Translations under genes and position numbers: made by a program
NCBI RefSeq assembly: GCF_000382325.1
Contig: NZ_KB908062.1
Coordinates: 1-64,000 of the forward strand
Reading direction: 5' to 3'
DNA length: 64,000 bases
Source: Woodsholea maritima DSM 17123
GTDB taxonomy: Bacteria > Pseudomonadota > Alphaproteobacteria > Caulobacterales > Maricaulaceae
Shown: positions 1 to 8,737 of the stretch, piece after piece
Numbering within the stretch: the first letter of the stretch is position 1
Layout: each line of letters opens with the position of its first letter
Notes under the pieces: model-generated
Told to the model about the DNA's origin: nothing
Database searches by the model: none
The model's input: only the letters and a program-made list of their open reading frames with translations

Positions 1-1386
1 TGGAATGCCGTCGCCATGGCCGGGATCTCGGGCGGCATCGGCGCAAAAGTCGGCGCAGCGAACATCTTCTCGAATGGAACCGCCAATGCGGTGGCCCAAG
101 GTGTGGTGGGCAATGTCCTCACCCAGGGTGCCTCTATGGCCATGGGCTGGCAGGATAAGTTCTCCTGGTCTGGTGTGGCCGCCGCCGGGGTCATGGCTGG
201 GGTCGGACATAAGGTGGGGGGCTCTGAGTGGGTTCAAGGCCTAGATAAGCAATGGCAGCGCTCCATCGTTACCGGCACCGCGCGCGGTATCGCCGGGGCG
301 GCCACGCGCTCGCTGATCGAAGGCACGAGTTTTGGCGATAATGTCCTCGCGGTCCTGCCCGATGTCATCGGACAAACCATCGGGGAAAGTATCGGTGGGG
401 CGATTACTAAATCTTGGCGAGACAAAAAGTCTCATGATCACCCTGGATCTAGAACTCCTGATAGTAGTGATGGAGAATTTAACTTTAGATATACAAAAGG
501 TGAGTACTCAATTGCAACTTCGACGATTGATGGTGGCATTATTGATAATGTAAACACAATGAAAAATCATACTAATGATGTTGTAATTAAAAAGGAAATT
601 CAGCCACAAACCTTAGTCAACTTTGTTGATAAAAACTTTAACAAGAAAAATTTTTCGGAAGGTCTTTCATTTACAATAAGGGGATTACTTACTGACGGGA
701 ATAGCGATCCGTCATTAAAAGCACTCTTGGGTGAACAGCAGCATATTTTCTCATCAAGCTTAGCTGACGTTAAAGGTTATGATATTGCGCAAGCGAGAGG
801 GGTGCCAAGACGTCGAAGAGGCCCCGCCCCCCTTCGTAACAACCAATTGTTAGAAAACCAAATTTTAACTGAGATACAAAACGTTAACCCTGGCTTTAGG
901 GGGCGCCCTACTGCTGGTCAAGGAGCGACTTATGATGTCTATGGTCCAAACTACGCCTACTACAATATAGTATTAAACCAGTATAACTTTGTTGGCCAAA
1001 ATGCGTTGAGAGGAATTAGGGGAGCTCATAGAGATGCTCAAAGTGCAGGGGCAGGGATTAGAGATGCTCTACAGAACGCTAATCCAGCACACGCGCGATA
1101 TTACCAAGGGCAAAGCACCCACATTACAAGCACTGGGACATTTCAGTTCGCTCATCATGGGGGTAGCGCTGCAGCACAACATCAATATAATCTACTTATC
1201 GCGACGTACAGGAGAGCCGATGGTTCTTTTAGAGGGCCTATTTCATCTATTAGTTATTACCAAGAATCTACTGGACGTGGGCACTTCCAAGGGTCTCCAA
1301 CTATACAAATAGTTCTGAATAGCGGGTCAAGAAGAAATGAAACCCACTTTAGTACGACAATAAAGATTAGATATGCAAACCCATAG
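1..1386 (+). CDS. Polymorphic toxin, C-terminal part (cassette 1), 5' end outside window
   Basis: The reading frame is open from base 1, so this is the 3' part of a larger gene. The first ~135 residues are small-residue-rich blocks of the type FSW-x-GVAAAGV-x-AGVG, then a conserved block SLIEGTSFGDNVL followed by LPDVIGQTIG. These blocks recur almost unchanged in the next cassette (about 2340-2905), where a LysM segment precedes them, so the missing N-terminus probably belongs to a large secreted LysM-type carrier. After about base 415 the base composition becomes AT-rich and the protein changes to a unique C-terminal domain (about 320 residues) that I do not recognise; it has a basic patch RRRRG and a His/Ala-rich stretch near the end. 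By analogy with polymorphic toxins this tail is the toxin and the following gene its immunity protein. The cassette arrangement is seen; the toxic role is inferred. Confidence 0.75.
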   Translation, partial: WNAVAMAGISGGIGAKVGAANIFSNGTANAVAQGVVGNVLTQGASMAMGWQDKFSWSGVAAAGVMAGVGHKVGGSEWVQGLDKQWQRSIVTGTARGIAGAATRSLIEGTSFGDNVLAVLPDVIGQTIGESIGGAITKSWRDKKSHDHPGSRTPDSSDGEFNFRYTKGEYSIATSTIDGGIIDNVNTMKNHTNDVVIKKEIQPQTLVNFVDKNFNKKNFSEGLSFTIRGLLTDGNSDPSLKALLGEQQHIFSSSLADVKGYDIAQARGVPRRRRGPAPLRNNQLLENQILTEIQNVNPGFRGRPTAGQGATYDVYGPNYAYYNIVLNQYNFVGQNALRGIRGAHRDAQSAGAGIRDALQNANPAHARYYQGQSTHITSTGTFQFAHHGGSAAAQHQYNLLIATYRRADGSFRGPISSISYYQESTGRGHFQGSPTIQIVLNSGSRRNETHFSTTIKIRYANP

Positions 1387-1415
1387 GATCAAATTAAAAA
1401 TGGAAAGAATGCACA

Positions 1416-1871
1416 ATGTTTATAATATATGAAAGAGCGGGCATGGACTTTAGAAATATTATCAATGAAACCAACATGGATTGGCCAATCATTGTTTCTG
1501 TGTTGGACATGAACGGCGCAAAAAATAACTATAAGGTTTTTGACATTTTTGAGCTTATGGATATCGTATTAGATAATGGTGATTTAGTACTTTATTCTGT
1601 TGGAGAGCAATTAGATTTTAGAATGAGCAAGAATTTTCCTGGAATCTTTTATGGAGCTGTGATGGACGAATTGTTGCCTGAAAATTTTCCATTGAAATTA
1701 GACACAATTATGTATTCAGTTGCTGAATCTTTATACTATTATGAAAATTTGAATAATTCGATAAAAGAACTAATGACTGAAGTGAATATTTTTTATGATG
1801 AGTATTCTACGAATTATATACTAGACCTGTTACAGAGCAAGGCATTACTTCCTGACTTTACCCCATATTAA
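1416..1871 (+). CDS. Probable immunity protein for toxin cassette 1
   Basis: A 151-residue acidic protein with no recognised domain, starting 29 bases after the toxin stop, with GGAAAG 10 bases before the ATG; ATG 1443 is a second possible start. It is strongly AT-rich, like the toxin tail before it and unlike the GC-rich homology blocks on either side. Small size, acidity and position directly behind a polymorphic toxin tail fit an immunity protein that neutralises the toxin of sister cells. No signal peptide or membrane segment is evident, so a cytoplasmic site of action is likely. The specific partner and target are unknown. Confidence 0.55.
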   Translation: MFIIYERAGMDFRNIINETNMDWPIIVSVLDMNGAKNNYKVFDIFELMDIVLDNGDLVLYSVGEQLDFRMSKNFPGIFYGAVMDELLPENFPLKLDTIMYSVAESLYYYENLNNSIKELMTEVNIFYDEYSTNYILDLLQSKALLPDFTPY

Positions 1872-1945
1872 ATATGCGGCATTGTAACTGATAGTCATTC
1901 TTACAATTATTCTATAAGCCCCTTCAATCTATTGCCTCGCGGATC

Positions 1946-3844
1946 TTGGGCGATAGCGCGCTCTGGTATAAAATCGCTGAGGCCAATGGCCTGTCTGGTC
2001 AAAGCCAGCTGATCGAAGGCCAATCTCTGCTGCTACCCACCGGGGTGATGCGCAATAGCTATAATGCCACCACCTTTACCCCTTATGATCCCAATAAAGC
2101 CATCGGGAATCTGACCCCATCCTCACCGTCCGAGCCTAGACCCGTCGCGCGTAAAGGCAAAAAGGGCTGCGGCGGCATCGGCCAAATCTTCATGGTCGTC
2201 ATCGCCGTCGCGGTGACTTTGATTACGAAGAATGTCGTACTGGGCGGCAAATTATTGGGCAGCACCACCGCAGCGAGCGCCGCGGCGGGCGCGGTTGGCT
2301 CCATTGCCAGCCAGGCCTTCGGTGTCGCCACCGGCATCCAGGATAAATTCTCCTGGAATGCCGTCGCCATGGCCGGGATATCGGGGGGTATCGGGGCAGG
2401 CTTGGGCAAAATCGCGGGCGATATGGCTCAAGCCGGACGCGCCGCCTATAAAGCGGGTGTAGCAAGCAGGATGGGCTATGCTAATGCAGGAGCCTTAGCC
2501 CAAAGGGCTCAGCAAATGGGCTCGAAATGGGGCGCTTTAGGTAAGGTTCTGGGCGGGACGGGTGTTGGCGGGGCCATAGCGCGCGGTGTTACGGGCAGCG
2601 CTTTGGGCCAAGGCGCGGCGATGGCCTTTGGATGGCAAAGTCGTTTTGACTGGGCGGGCTTGGCTGCGGCCGGGGTTTCTGCCGGTGTGGGCCAGGCTGT
2701 GGGTCAATGGAGCGCCAAGCGCTCAGATCCGATGTGGGCCGCGCTCAACAATAAAGCTGTCATGCCCCAAGCGGTTGCCGAGGGGCTAACCATTGGCTCA
2801 CGCGTCATCTCCAATGCCGCCACCCGCTCGCTCATCGATGGCACCAGCTTCGGCGATAACGTCCTCAGCTCACTGCCTGATGTCATCGGGCAAACGATCG
2901 GCAGTAAAATCGCAAAAGGCATAGAGATTTCGAGGCGAAGACATGCAGATAATAGAAGCAATATAGAATTGGACGATAAAATATATGCAGAGTTCATCCC
3001 AAATCCGCAAATGGATAACGATAATAGTATATTACGCGCGATATTGAACATATTCAATACAAAGCCTGCTGAAGAGTCAGATAATATTCCCACACAGTTT
3101 AATATAGATGACTACAATATTGAGAAGAATATTGTAGAGATAGGCCGGGATGGGCACTTTATCACAATTGATGCGGGCACATTGTCAGCTAATCAATTGG
3201 AAGTGATACAAAATGAGTTACCGCCGAAGTTCTATGAGCTTGCTGATGGTATGGACTTATCACAACACTCCCTTCCAGTTGCTGTAATTGGAAAGCAAAG
3301 AACTAACAATTGGGAAGATTCCATATACACAGATAAAGTTTATATAAATAGTCCCGAAATTCAAAGAATGAGATCAGTAGTTAATCTTGCGCATCAAATT
3401 TCATTTGGGATAGATGTCGGCGCTAGATATCAAACACATAGTTATAATGTATTGTTTTACTCACCTCACTCAGATACCGGTTATAGAGGCCAAAATATAG
3501 CTAGCAGCTCTAATCTCAATGCTTACATTGTTACGAATTCATCTCTCGTAAGGGGCATAAGGTCAGTCATTAACACTGTGACGCATGAAAAACTTCATGT
3601 TTATCCGGATTTTGATTTGAAAAGAATTAATGGATCATATACGGACCGTCGGACAAGTGTAAATGAACATCAGGCACTTGAAAACTTCGTGGCAAGTCGT
3701 ATGGAGCATTACGGGTTTAGAGGAAGTTACCAATCATGGCAGCAGCGAGGTTATGGGAATAGAGACATTAGAACGGTCCCGATTTATCAAGCGGACGGAG
3801 ACTTTGCACCCGGCACAAATTTATTGCGCTTACTAGGAGAATAA
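1946..3844 (+). CDS. Orphan polymorphic toxin cassette 2 with HExxH motif, no proper start
   Basis: The frame begins inside a LysM module (SIASRILGDSALWYKI, coding from about 1928) and has no ATG or GTG upstream; only a TTG at 1946 could serve, with no ribosome site, so it looks like a displaced, normally silent 3' cassette. Order: LysM remnant, Pro/Lys linker, hydrophobic Ala/Gly region, blocks shared with cassette 1 (FSWNAVAMAGISGGIG; SLIDGTSFGDNVL; LPDVIGQTIG), then an AT-rich unique tail from about 2910. The tail holds THEKLHV (bases 3584-3598), an HExxH zinc-protease signature, followed by NEHQALENF, so a metallopeptidase-like toxin is a reasonable guess. The stop lies directly before the next gene's ATG. 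The shared blocks would allow recombination of this tail onto the expressed carrier. Confidence 0.6.
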   Translation: MGDSALWYKIAEANGLSGQSQLIEGQSLLLPTGVMRNSYNATTFTPYDPNKAIGNLTPSSPSEPRPVARKGKKGCGGIGQIFMVVIAVAVTLITKNVVLGGKLLGSTTAASAAAGAVGSIASQAFGVATGIQDKFSWNAVAMAGISGGIGAGLGKIAGDMAQAGRAAYKAGVASRMGYANAGALAQRAQQMGSKWGALGKVLGGTGVGGAIARGVTGSALGQGAAMAFGWQSRFDWAGLAAAGVSAGVGQAVGQWSAKRSDPMWAALNNKAVMPQAVAEGLTIGSRVISNAATRSLIDGTSFGDNVLSSLPDVIGQTIGSKIAKGIEISRRRHADNRSNIELDDKIYAEFIPNPQMDNDNSILRAILNIFNTKPAEESDNIPTQFNIDDYNIEKNIVEIGRDGHFITIDAGTLSANQLEVIQNELPPKFYELADGMDLSQHSLPVAVIGKQRTNNWEDSIYTDKVYINSPEIQRMRSVVNLAHQISFGIDVGARYQTHSYNVLFYSPHSDTGYRGQNIASSSNLNAYIVTNSSLVRGIRSVINTVTHEKLHVYPDFDLKRINGSYTDRRTSVNEHQALENFVASRMEHYGFRGSYQSWQQRGYGNRDIRTVPIYQADGDFAPGTNLLRLLGE

Positions 3845-3845
3845 T

Positions 3846-4292
3846 ATGATTATTTTGACAGGATTGCTTGCAGCTTCTATGTGCACTGAAGCTGCACGCA
3901 TTGAAGACTCATATCCTAATATATCTATATTTAGGCGCGGTTCAATTATAGCGGGAACGGTTGATGATGTTGCATTTAGGTCTACGGCGTGTCATGTAAA
4001 GGGCTTGGTAATATGCTTTACTGTACCATTTCCTTTCTTTTTATCGGAGCATTATGACTCGATGGATTTTACCGTTAATAATCTTGATTACAATTTGAGA
4101 GTACAGGAAATTGATGAAGAATCCGGGCTTAAGGAAATTACAGTTAGACATAGTAACGATATGTGGATTTACACATATAGCGAGAGCGCAGGTCTCATTA
4201 ACTTTAAGTTCGTTGAATTAAATGACAATAATACCATCATCTATGAAGATGAATATTCGTTTTCTACTGGATCGTTGTTTGCATGTCATTAA
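3846..4292 (+). CDS. Probable immunity protein for toxin cassette 2
   Basis: A 148-residue protein beginning one base after the stop of toxin cassette 2, with GGAGA four bases before the ATG, so translation is probably coupled to the toxin. The first ~17 residues (MIILTGLLAASMCTEA) are hydrophobic with small residues and may be a short signal peptide, which would place the product in the periplasm; the rest is beta-rich and acidic. It is AT-rich like the toxin tail. No family recognised. The immunity role is inferred from position, size and coupling only. Confidence 0.55.
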   Translation: MIILTGLLAASMCTEAARIEDSYPNISIFRRGSIIAGTVDDVAFRSTACHVKGLVICFTVPFPFFLSEHYDSMDFTVNNLDYNLRVQEIDEESGLKEITVRHSNDMWIYTYSESAGLINFKFVELNDNNTIIYEDEYSFSTGSLFACH

Positions 4293-4337
4293 TGTACTTG
4301 ATAATTTTCAATAGAAATGAGAACATGTAGAACAAAC

Positions 4338-4433
4338 ATGAATACTCTCGCGCTTCTGCTTTCACTTCAGTTAAACGCACAAGCACAGTCACTGTTTTGC
4401 CCAGTGTTATCGGCTCAACGATTGGCGAGCTGA
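4338..4433 (+). pseudogene. Truncated signal-peptide ORF at a cassette junction
   Basis: A 31-codon frame opens with MNTLALLLSLQLNAQAQS, a good signal peptide with an AxA cleavage site. After about 4394 it runs, in another frame, through sequence that in the overlapping frame is the LPxVIGxTIG block of toxin cassette 3. The start of a secreted gene (perhaps an old immunity gene) thus seems fused to a toxin cassette at about 4395. Probably not functional. Confidence 0.45.
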
Positions 4434-6160
4434 TCGCACGCGGGGCGTGTTTTGTGGCTGGCACCCCCGTGATGACGCCATCGGGTCCAAAGCGCATCGA
4501 AGACATTGTGGCGGGTGATCTGGTCATGGCGCGTTCAGACCAATTCCTGGCCGATCCGCTCGTGCGCGCGCGCCCTGTGCTGGAGACCTACCGCTTTGAA
4601 CACCGCCAAACCTTGGCGCTTAGCGTTCAGGGTAAAGCGATCCGCGACACCCTCCATACAACACCTGAACACCCGTTTGCAGTGAAGATTCAGCCGGGCG
4701 ACACCCGCGCCTTACCCGGCAGCGCTATCGGACGGGCCGAGGATGAGGCAGGCTATGGCCTTAGCACTGGTCCCCAGGGTCATGACGGGCCGGGCGGCCT
4801 AGCCCTTCTTGAGCGACCATCGACACAGGCGCGCTTTGACACAGCGGTCAGCGCCTTATTGCACAATGCCCAACGCATAGCCCGCGATCCAAGCGCCTAT
4901 GCCTGGATCAAGGCCGAAGATCTGAGGGTGGGTGATCAGCTGATCGATAGTGAGGGTCAAAGCCTCACCGTCACAGCCCTCGAAGCCAATCCGGGCCTCA
5001 CCACCGTCTATAACTTCGCCGTCGAGACCGACCACACCTATTTCGTCGGTCACTCCAAAACATGGGTCCACAATACCTATGATGGCGCAACGCAGAGCAA
5101 GCTGACAACTGGGCGCGCCCTAACTCAAGATGAGCATGCATCCCTGAATGCCATGATCGCCGCAAAACGAGACGCGCATACGACCGACAGCATGTTCTCC
5201 CTGCGCTATGAAAACCAGAGTGCGTTGGGGCTCTTTGCATCTACGGAGCTGGGGCAAGGGCAAGACAGCCGCACGGCTCTGACATGGTTCCAGCGTATGC
5301 TAGTCAACATGGCCGTGCGCCTGGCCACCAACGCGCCAGGGGTGATGTATAAAGCCAACGAATTTGCCAATTCGGAGACGGGCATTCGACTAACAGGTGG
5401 GCTTCAATTCCTTGGGGGGAGTGCTGAAGTTATCGGGGGCGGCAGCCTTATTGTAGGGGGTGCCGGTGCTACGGCCACTGGGGCAGGCGCCGCGCCAGGC
5501 GTTGTGGCCATCGCCGGTGGCAGTTTTCTCATCCTTACGGGGGTCGACAACGCTACAACGGGCTGGCGACAAATGATCACCGGTGAGCGTCAAACCACAT
5601 ACCTTAATGATACTCTGGTTTATGGATTTGGCATTGAGCCATCCATAGCTAATCAAATCGAATTTGGGGTTGGCTTTGCTGGCGGTGGTGTCGGATCACT
5701 CGCCACGATCAGCCGTATGGACGGTCTGATCCCCGTATCAAGGATCGGCACGGGTGAAAGCTTAATCCTGGAAACAGGTGCGCGTAGAATTGTGAACCCG
5801 AGTGCAACTTTATACGATCCTTATGCAAAAGCTGAAGACATATATGATGTAATTCGCTTACAGGATGATATTAGCGTGATTTCAAGAAATACTGGATGGT
5901 CGACCCATCGCATCCAACGCGTCAAAGAGCACTTATTTTACAGGGATCATGTTTTAGATGGCAGAGTTGGCAGATTTGATGCACATCCTCAAATCGCTAA
6001 TGCATGGGATCGCTTAGTCAAAGGCGATTACATCGACAATGATATTCGATTGTTAGAACATGAATATTTTGAATCTCGCTTTGAGGGCATTTACAAAACA
6101 AATTATAGACAAGCTCATGAAGCTGCTGAAAGCAGTGGCCGTGTATGGAATGCAGAATAA
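4397..6160 (+). CDS. Polymorphic toxin cassette 3 with Hint (intein-like) protease domain, start missing
   Basis: The frame enters at LPSVIGSTIGELIARG, the homology block of cassettes 1 and 2, using only a TTG, so it is another orphan 3' cassette. A Hint domain follows (bases 4448-5074): catalytic Cys in ACFVAGTPVMTPSG, a VAGDLV motif, and the closing VGHSKTWVHNT with the His-Asn pair. Hint domains at this position in polymorphic toxins cut the toxin free from its carrier. Next is a Gly/Ala-rich hydrophobic pretoxin segment (GGSLIVGGAG to about GERQTTY), then a C-terminal domain of about 100 residues containing HRIQRVKEHLF, RFDAHP and LLEHEYFE. That tail looks like a real conserved toxin domain, but I cannot name it; the His/Glu-rich motifs hint at a metal or nuclease site. 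Confidence 0.7.
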   Translation: MPSVIGSTIGELIARGACFVAGTPVMTPSGPKRIEDIVAGDLVMARSDQFLADPLVRARPVLETYRFEHRQTLALSVQGKAIRDTLHTTPEHPFAVKIQPGDTRALPGSAIGRAEDEAGYGLSTGPQGHDGPGGLALLERPSTQARFDTAVSALLHNAQRIARDPSAYAWIKAEDLRVGDQLIDSEGQSLTVTALEANPGLTTVYNFAVETDHTYFVGHSKTWVHNTYDGATQSKLTTGRALTQDEHASLNAMIAAKRDAHTTDSMFSLRYENQSALGLFASTELGQGQDSRTALTWFQRMLVNMAVRLATNAPGVMYKANEFANSETGIRLTGGLQFLGGSAEVIGGGSLIVGGAGATATGAGAAPGVVAIAGGSFLILTGVDNATTGWRQMITGERQTTYLNDTLVYGFGIEPSIANQIEFGVGFAGGGVGSLATISRMDGLIPVSRIGTGESLILETGARRIVNPSATLYDPYAKAEDIYDVIRLQDDISVISRNTGWSTHRIQRVKEHLFYRDHVLDGRVGRFDAHPQIANAWDRLVKGDYIDNDIRLLEHEYFESRFEGIYKTNYRQAHEAAESSGRVWNAE

Positions 6161-6181
6161 AAAGCGGAAGGGCACAATAAG

Positions 6182-6424
6182 ATGGCAATTTTGATTGATA
6201 TAAAAAGAACCAAATCTGTCGCGCATGAGCTTTATTATAAGTATTGGAATAGAGACGAAGAAGTTTTTGGGGAGCTTTCTATTAATGAAAAAACGGGAGT
6301 GGTGACGATATACAAATACCACCCTGAAGAGAAAAACGAGCAAATGTCACTAGCCGTAGCATACAAACTTAAAAAACATTGGGAAAGTGGGATCATACCG
6401 GATAAAACGATGTGGGCGAGTTAA
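6182..6424 (+). CDS. Probable immunity protein for toxin cassette 3
   Basis: An 80-residue protein 21 bases behind the Hint toxin stop, with GGAAGGG about nine bases before the ATG. It is charged, has no signal peptide and no recognised family; conserved-looking aromatic/charged runs (YYKYWNRDEE, YKYHPEE) suggest a compact alpha/beta fold. Its place behind toxin cassette 3 makes an immunity role likely. Directly behind it begins a second copy of the Hint domain, so the toxin-immunity pair is bracketed by repeated Hint sequence. Confidence 0.55.
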   Translation: MAILIDIKRTKSVAHELYYKYWNRDEEVFGELSINEKTGVVTIYKYHPEEKNEQMSLAVAYKLKKHWESGIIPDKTMWAS

Positions 6425-6450
6425 TTTTCACACCTCATTTATAAAGAGTA

Positions 6451-6862
6451 ACGCCAGGCACCCCCGTGATGACACCGTCTGGGTCAAAGCGCATCGAAGA
6501 CATTGCGGCGGGTGATCTGGTCATGGCGCGTTCAGACCAATTCCTGGCCGATCCGATGGTGCGCGCACGCCCCGTGCTGGTGACCTACCGCTTTGAACAC
6601 CACCAAACCTTGGCGCTCACGGTTCAGGGTAAAGCGATCCGCGACACCCTCCCTACAACACCGGAACACCCGTTTGCAGTGAAGATTCAGCCGGGCGACA
6701 CCCGGCACCGCCATCGGGCGGACCGAGGATGAGGCGAGCTATGGCCTCAGCACTGGTCCGCAGGGTCATGACGGGCCGGGCGGCCTAGCCCTTCTTGAGC
6801 GACCATCGACACAGGCGCGCACGCACACCGCACGCTTTGATACGGTGCTCAATAGGCTGATT
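6451..6862 (+). pseudogene. Broken duplicate of the Hint domain of cassette 3
   Basis: From GGCACCCCCGTGATGAC the sequence matches bases 4459-4850 with few changes (MTPSGSKRIEDIAAGDLVMARSDQF). The copy lacks the first Hint residues including the catalytic Cys. It carries an 11-base deletion at about 6709, where ACCCG-N6-ACCCG of the intact copy has collapsed to one ACCCG, shifting the frame. After about 6815 it diverges. There is no start signal. It is a relic of a further cassette. Confidence 0.8.
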
Positions 6863-7119
6863 GGTCACGCCATGAGCATCGATCAAGATCGTATGAAACT
6901 CATCCGTATAATCTATCGCGGGTCGGGGATGGGTGGTTTCGACAACTCAAAAACCTCATGCTGTCCCCAAGACAAGGTTTCATCCTGACTCGGGGTTAAC
7001 CCGCATCAGCGGTTTGTGATTGATCACACAAGATGCACTGCTGGCCTTAGCGCCTTTGCGATTAGTTAAGTTATTGATTTAAATTCTGTATTAAGCGCGC
7101 AAGCCACCGAATTCTACCC

Positions 7120-7220
7120 GGTGCAAGTTGTACCAGCTATGCGTCACATTATGATTTCTTCAGTAAAAGCGTGATCTTAAAGGCGGTGCAACTTGCACCT
7201 TCGCGGGTGCAGCTTGCACC
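7120..7220 (+). promoter_or_regulatory. Three GGTGCA-N3-TGCACC operator-like palindromes
   Basis: GGTGCAAGTTGTACC (7120-7134), GGTGCAACTTGCACC (7185-7199) and GGTGCAGCTTGCACC (7206-7220). The last two start 21 bases apart (two helical turns); the first is 65 bases (about six turns) upstream. The same 15-base dyad three times in an otherwise gene-free stretch (about 6863-7357) indicates cooperative binding of a dimeric regulator or a partition/replication protein. The protein is unknown and no gene start is visible nearby. Confidence 0.6.
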
Positions 7221-7357
7221 ACCCTTCTTTTAACCGCCAAAGACCTGCCCCTTATTGTCTGCTCTCTCGCCATAAGAAAACCAATGACGCGCCGAAGCAT
7301 ATCTCACGCTCCAAGCCGTAAGAGAGCGACTGGAGAATATCAGAGCATTTGGTCGGG

Positions 7358-8737
7358 TTAGATGGCGCGTCTGGCGACCCGTCTCGCAAGACCCAATCCA
7401 AAACCGACAAGGACCAGCATCCAGGCGAAGCCAAAGTGCGTGCTGAGGGCAGGCTGGGGTTCGGAAAAGCTAAATTCTGGGAGGGCTTCGGCTTGCGCGA
7501 GGGTTAAGCGGGCACGCGCGACGGTGGCCGGGCCTATGGCCTCTAGCAGGTGATTAAGATGCTGGCGGGCTTGGGCGCGAAACGCGGCGGCGCGTTGGGG
7601 GCCGGTGCCAGATACGCCGTGGAGCCCCTGTTCTACAATGAGGGCGGGTGATAAAAACTGTAAAGCCTGAGCCCATTGTCGTTGTGCGGCCTGTTGGGCT
7701 TCAAAGCGGGCCACTAAAGGTCTTGTGTGAGCATTAATGTCAATATTCGCCAGATACGAGGCTTGATAATAGCCCGGCACAGCCTCATCGCCCGCATTTG
7801 CCATATCCGGATGCTCGGCCATATAGATCTCTGAGCGATTGGTGAGATTACGACGGGTTTCACCTTCTGCCAGCCGCGCCTCGGTCAAATAGGTGACCCG
7901 TGACGGGACGGGATGGAGCGTTTCAGCGGTAAACCGTGCGGTGAGCGGGATCAGCACAACAAAAACGGCCCAAGCCCCAATCGCCCCAAGGGCGGCAAAG
8001 GATGTCCGGCGTGCAAAGACCGCCACCAGAGCGGCAAGGCTGCACCAAAAGAGGAGGTAGAGGCTCATACTCGCAATCCAAAGGGCTGCGGTCATAAACG
8101 GAGCGCCAAGCAGCAAGCTCGCGCTGATGACCGCGAGCGATATAATGGCCCATAAGGGAAGAGCCACAACGATGAGGCGCGCGAGGATCAAGTGCCAGGC
8201 TTGGCCGCCTTGGAGAAGAAAAAGCGTAAACCGGCCCGCCTCGCGTTCGCGTGAAAGTGTATCAAAGCTCAGCATCAGTAAGAGCATGGGTAAAACGGCA
8301 ATCACCAGAAATGAAAGATCAAGCCGCCCGGCATGCAGCGCGGATGGCCCCTCCACCTCATAGCGTCGAAACAGCGACGCCTCGCTTAGCCAGCCATTGA
8401 TCAAAGCGGTATGAGGATGAATGGCATCCCCACCCCCAGCTAGGGCGGCCAGGCGTCCCGGCGGGAGTTGAGCCATAAAGGTCAGGCTCATTGGGCGTGC
8501 GGCATAAGGTGAAACCTCTTCACCAGCTTCGGCTCGGCGTAGATCTGCCATCCACTCATCGCGCTGCGTGACCATGTCAGCAGGCGTTTCGCTGAGTACA
8601 GTTTCGACTTGGCGCTGCCAACGCACACCATCGCTCACCGACCAGGCGCATACCAACGCAAAAAGGGTCAACACGGTCAGGCGAACGGGGTTGCGCCCAA
8701 AGGCCCGCAGTTCACGGGCGATATGAAAAGTGATCAT
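7358..8737 (-). CDS. ABC-2 type exporter permease (DUF3526-like), second subunit
   Basis: 459 residues. It begins with a cytoplasmic stretch (MITFHIARELRAFGRNP), a first membrane helix, a long periplasmic loop, then several helices (around LSFLVIAVLPMLLLMLSF with DTLSREREAGRFTLFLLQGG, and the final WMLVLVGFGLGLARR). The motif DxLxxERExGxxxLxL is typical of NosY-like/DUF3526 permeases. The ATG chosen overlaps the preceding gene's stop (ATGA), the usual arrangement in this operon; an upstream in-frame TTG/GTG extension is unlikely. It is the last gene of a TonB receptor-ATPase-permease-permease operon. With its sister permease and the ATPase it should form an inner-membrane transporter of unknown cargo, possibly zinc-related given the operator upstream of the operon. 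Confidence 0.8.
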   Translation of the reverse strand: MITFHIARELRAFGRNPVRLTVLTLFALVCAWSVSDGVRWQRQVETVLSETPADMVTQRDEWMADLRRAEAGEEVSPYAARPMSLTFMAQLPPGRLAALAGGGDAIHPHTALINGWLSEASLFRRYEVEGPSALHAGRLDLSFLVIAVLPMLLLMLSFDTLSREREAGRFTLFLLQGGQAWHLILARLIVVALPLWAIISLAVISASLLLGAPFMTAALWIASMSLYLLFWCSLAALVAVFARRTSFAALGAIGAWAVFVVLIPLTARFTAETLHPVPSRVTYLTEARLAEGETRRNLTNRSEIYMAEHPDMANAGDEAVPGYYQASYLANIDINAHTRPLVARFEAQQAAQRQWAQALQFLSPALIVEQGLHGVSGTGPQRAAAFRAQARQHLNHLLEAIGPATVARARLTLAQAEALPEFSFSEPQPALSTHFGFAWMLVLVGFGLGLARRVARRAI

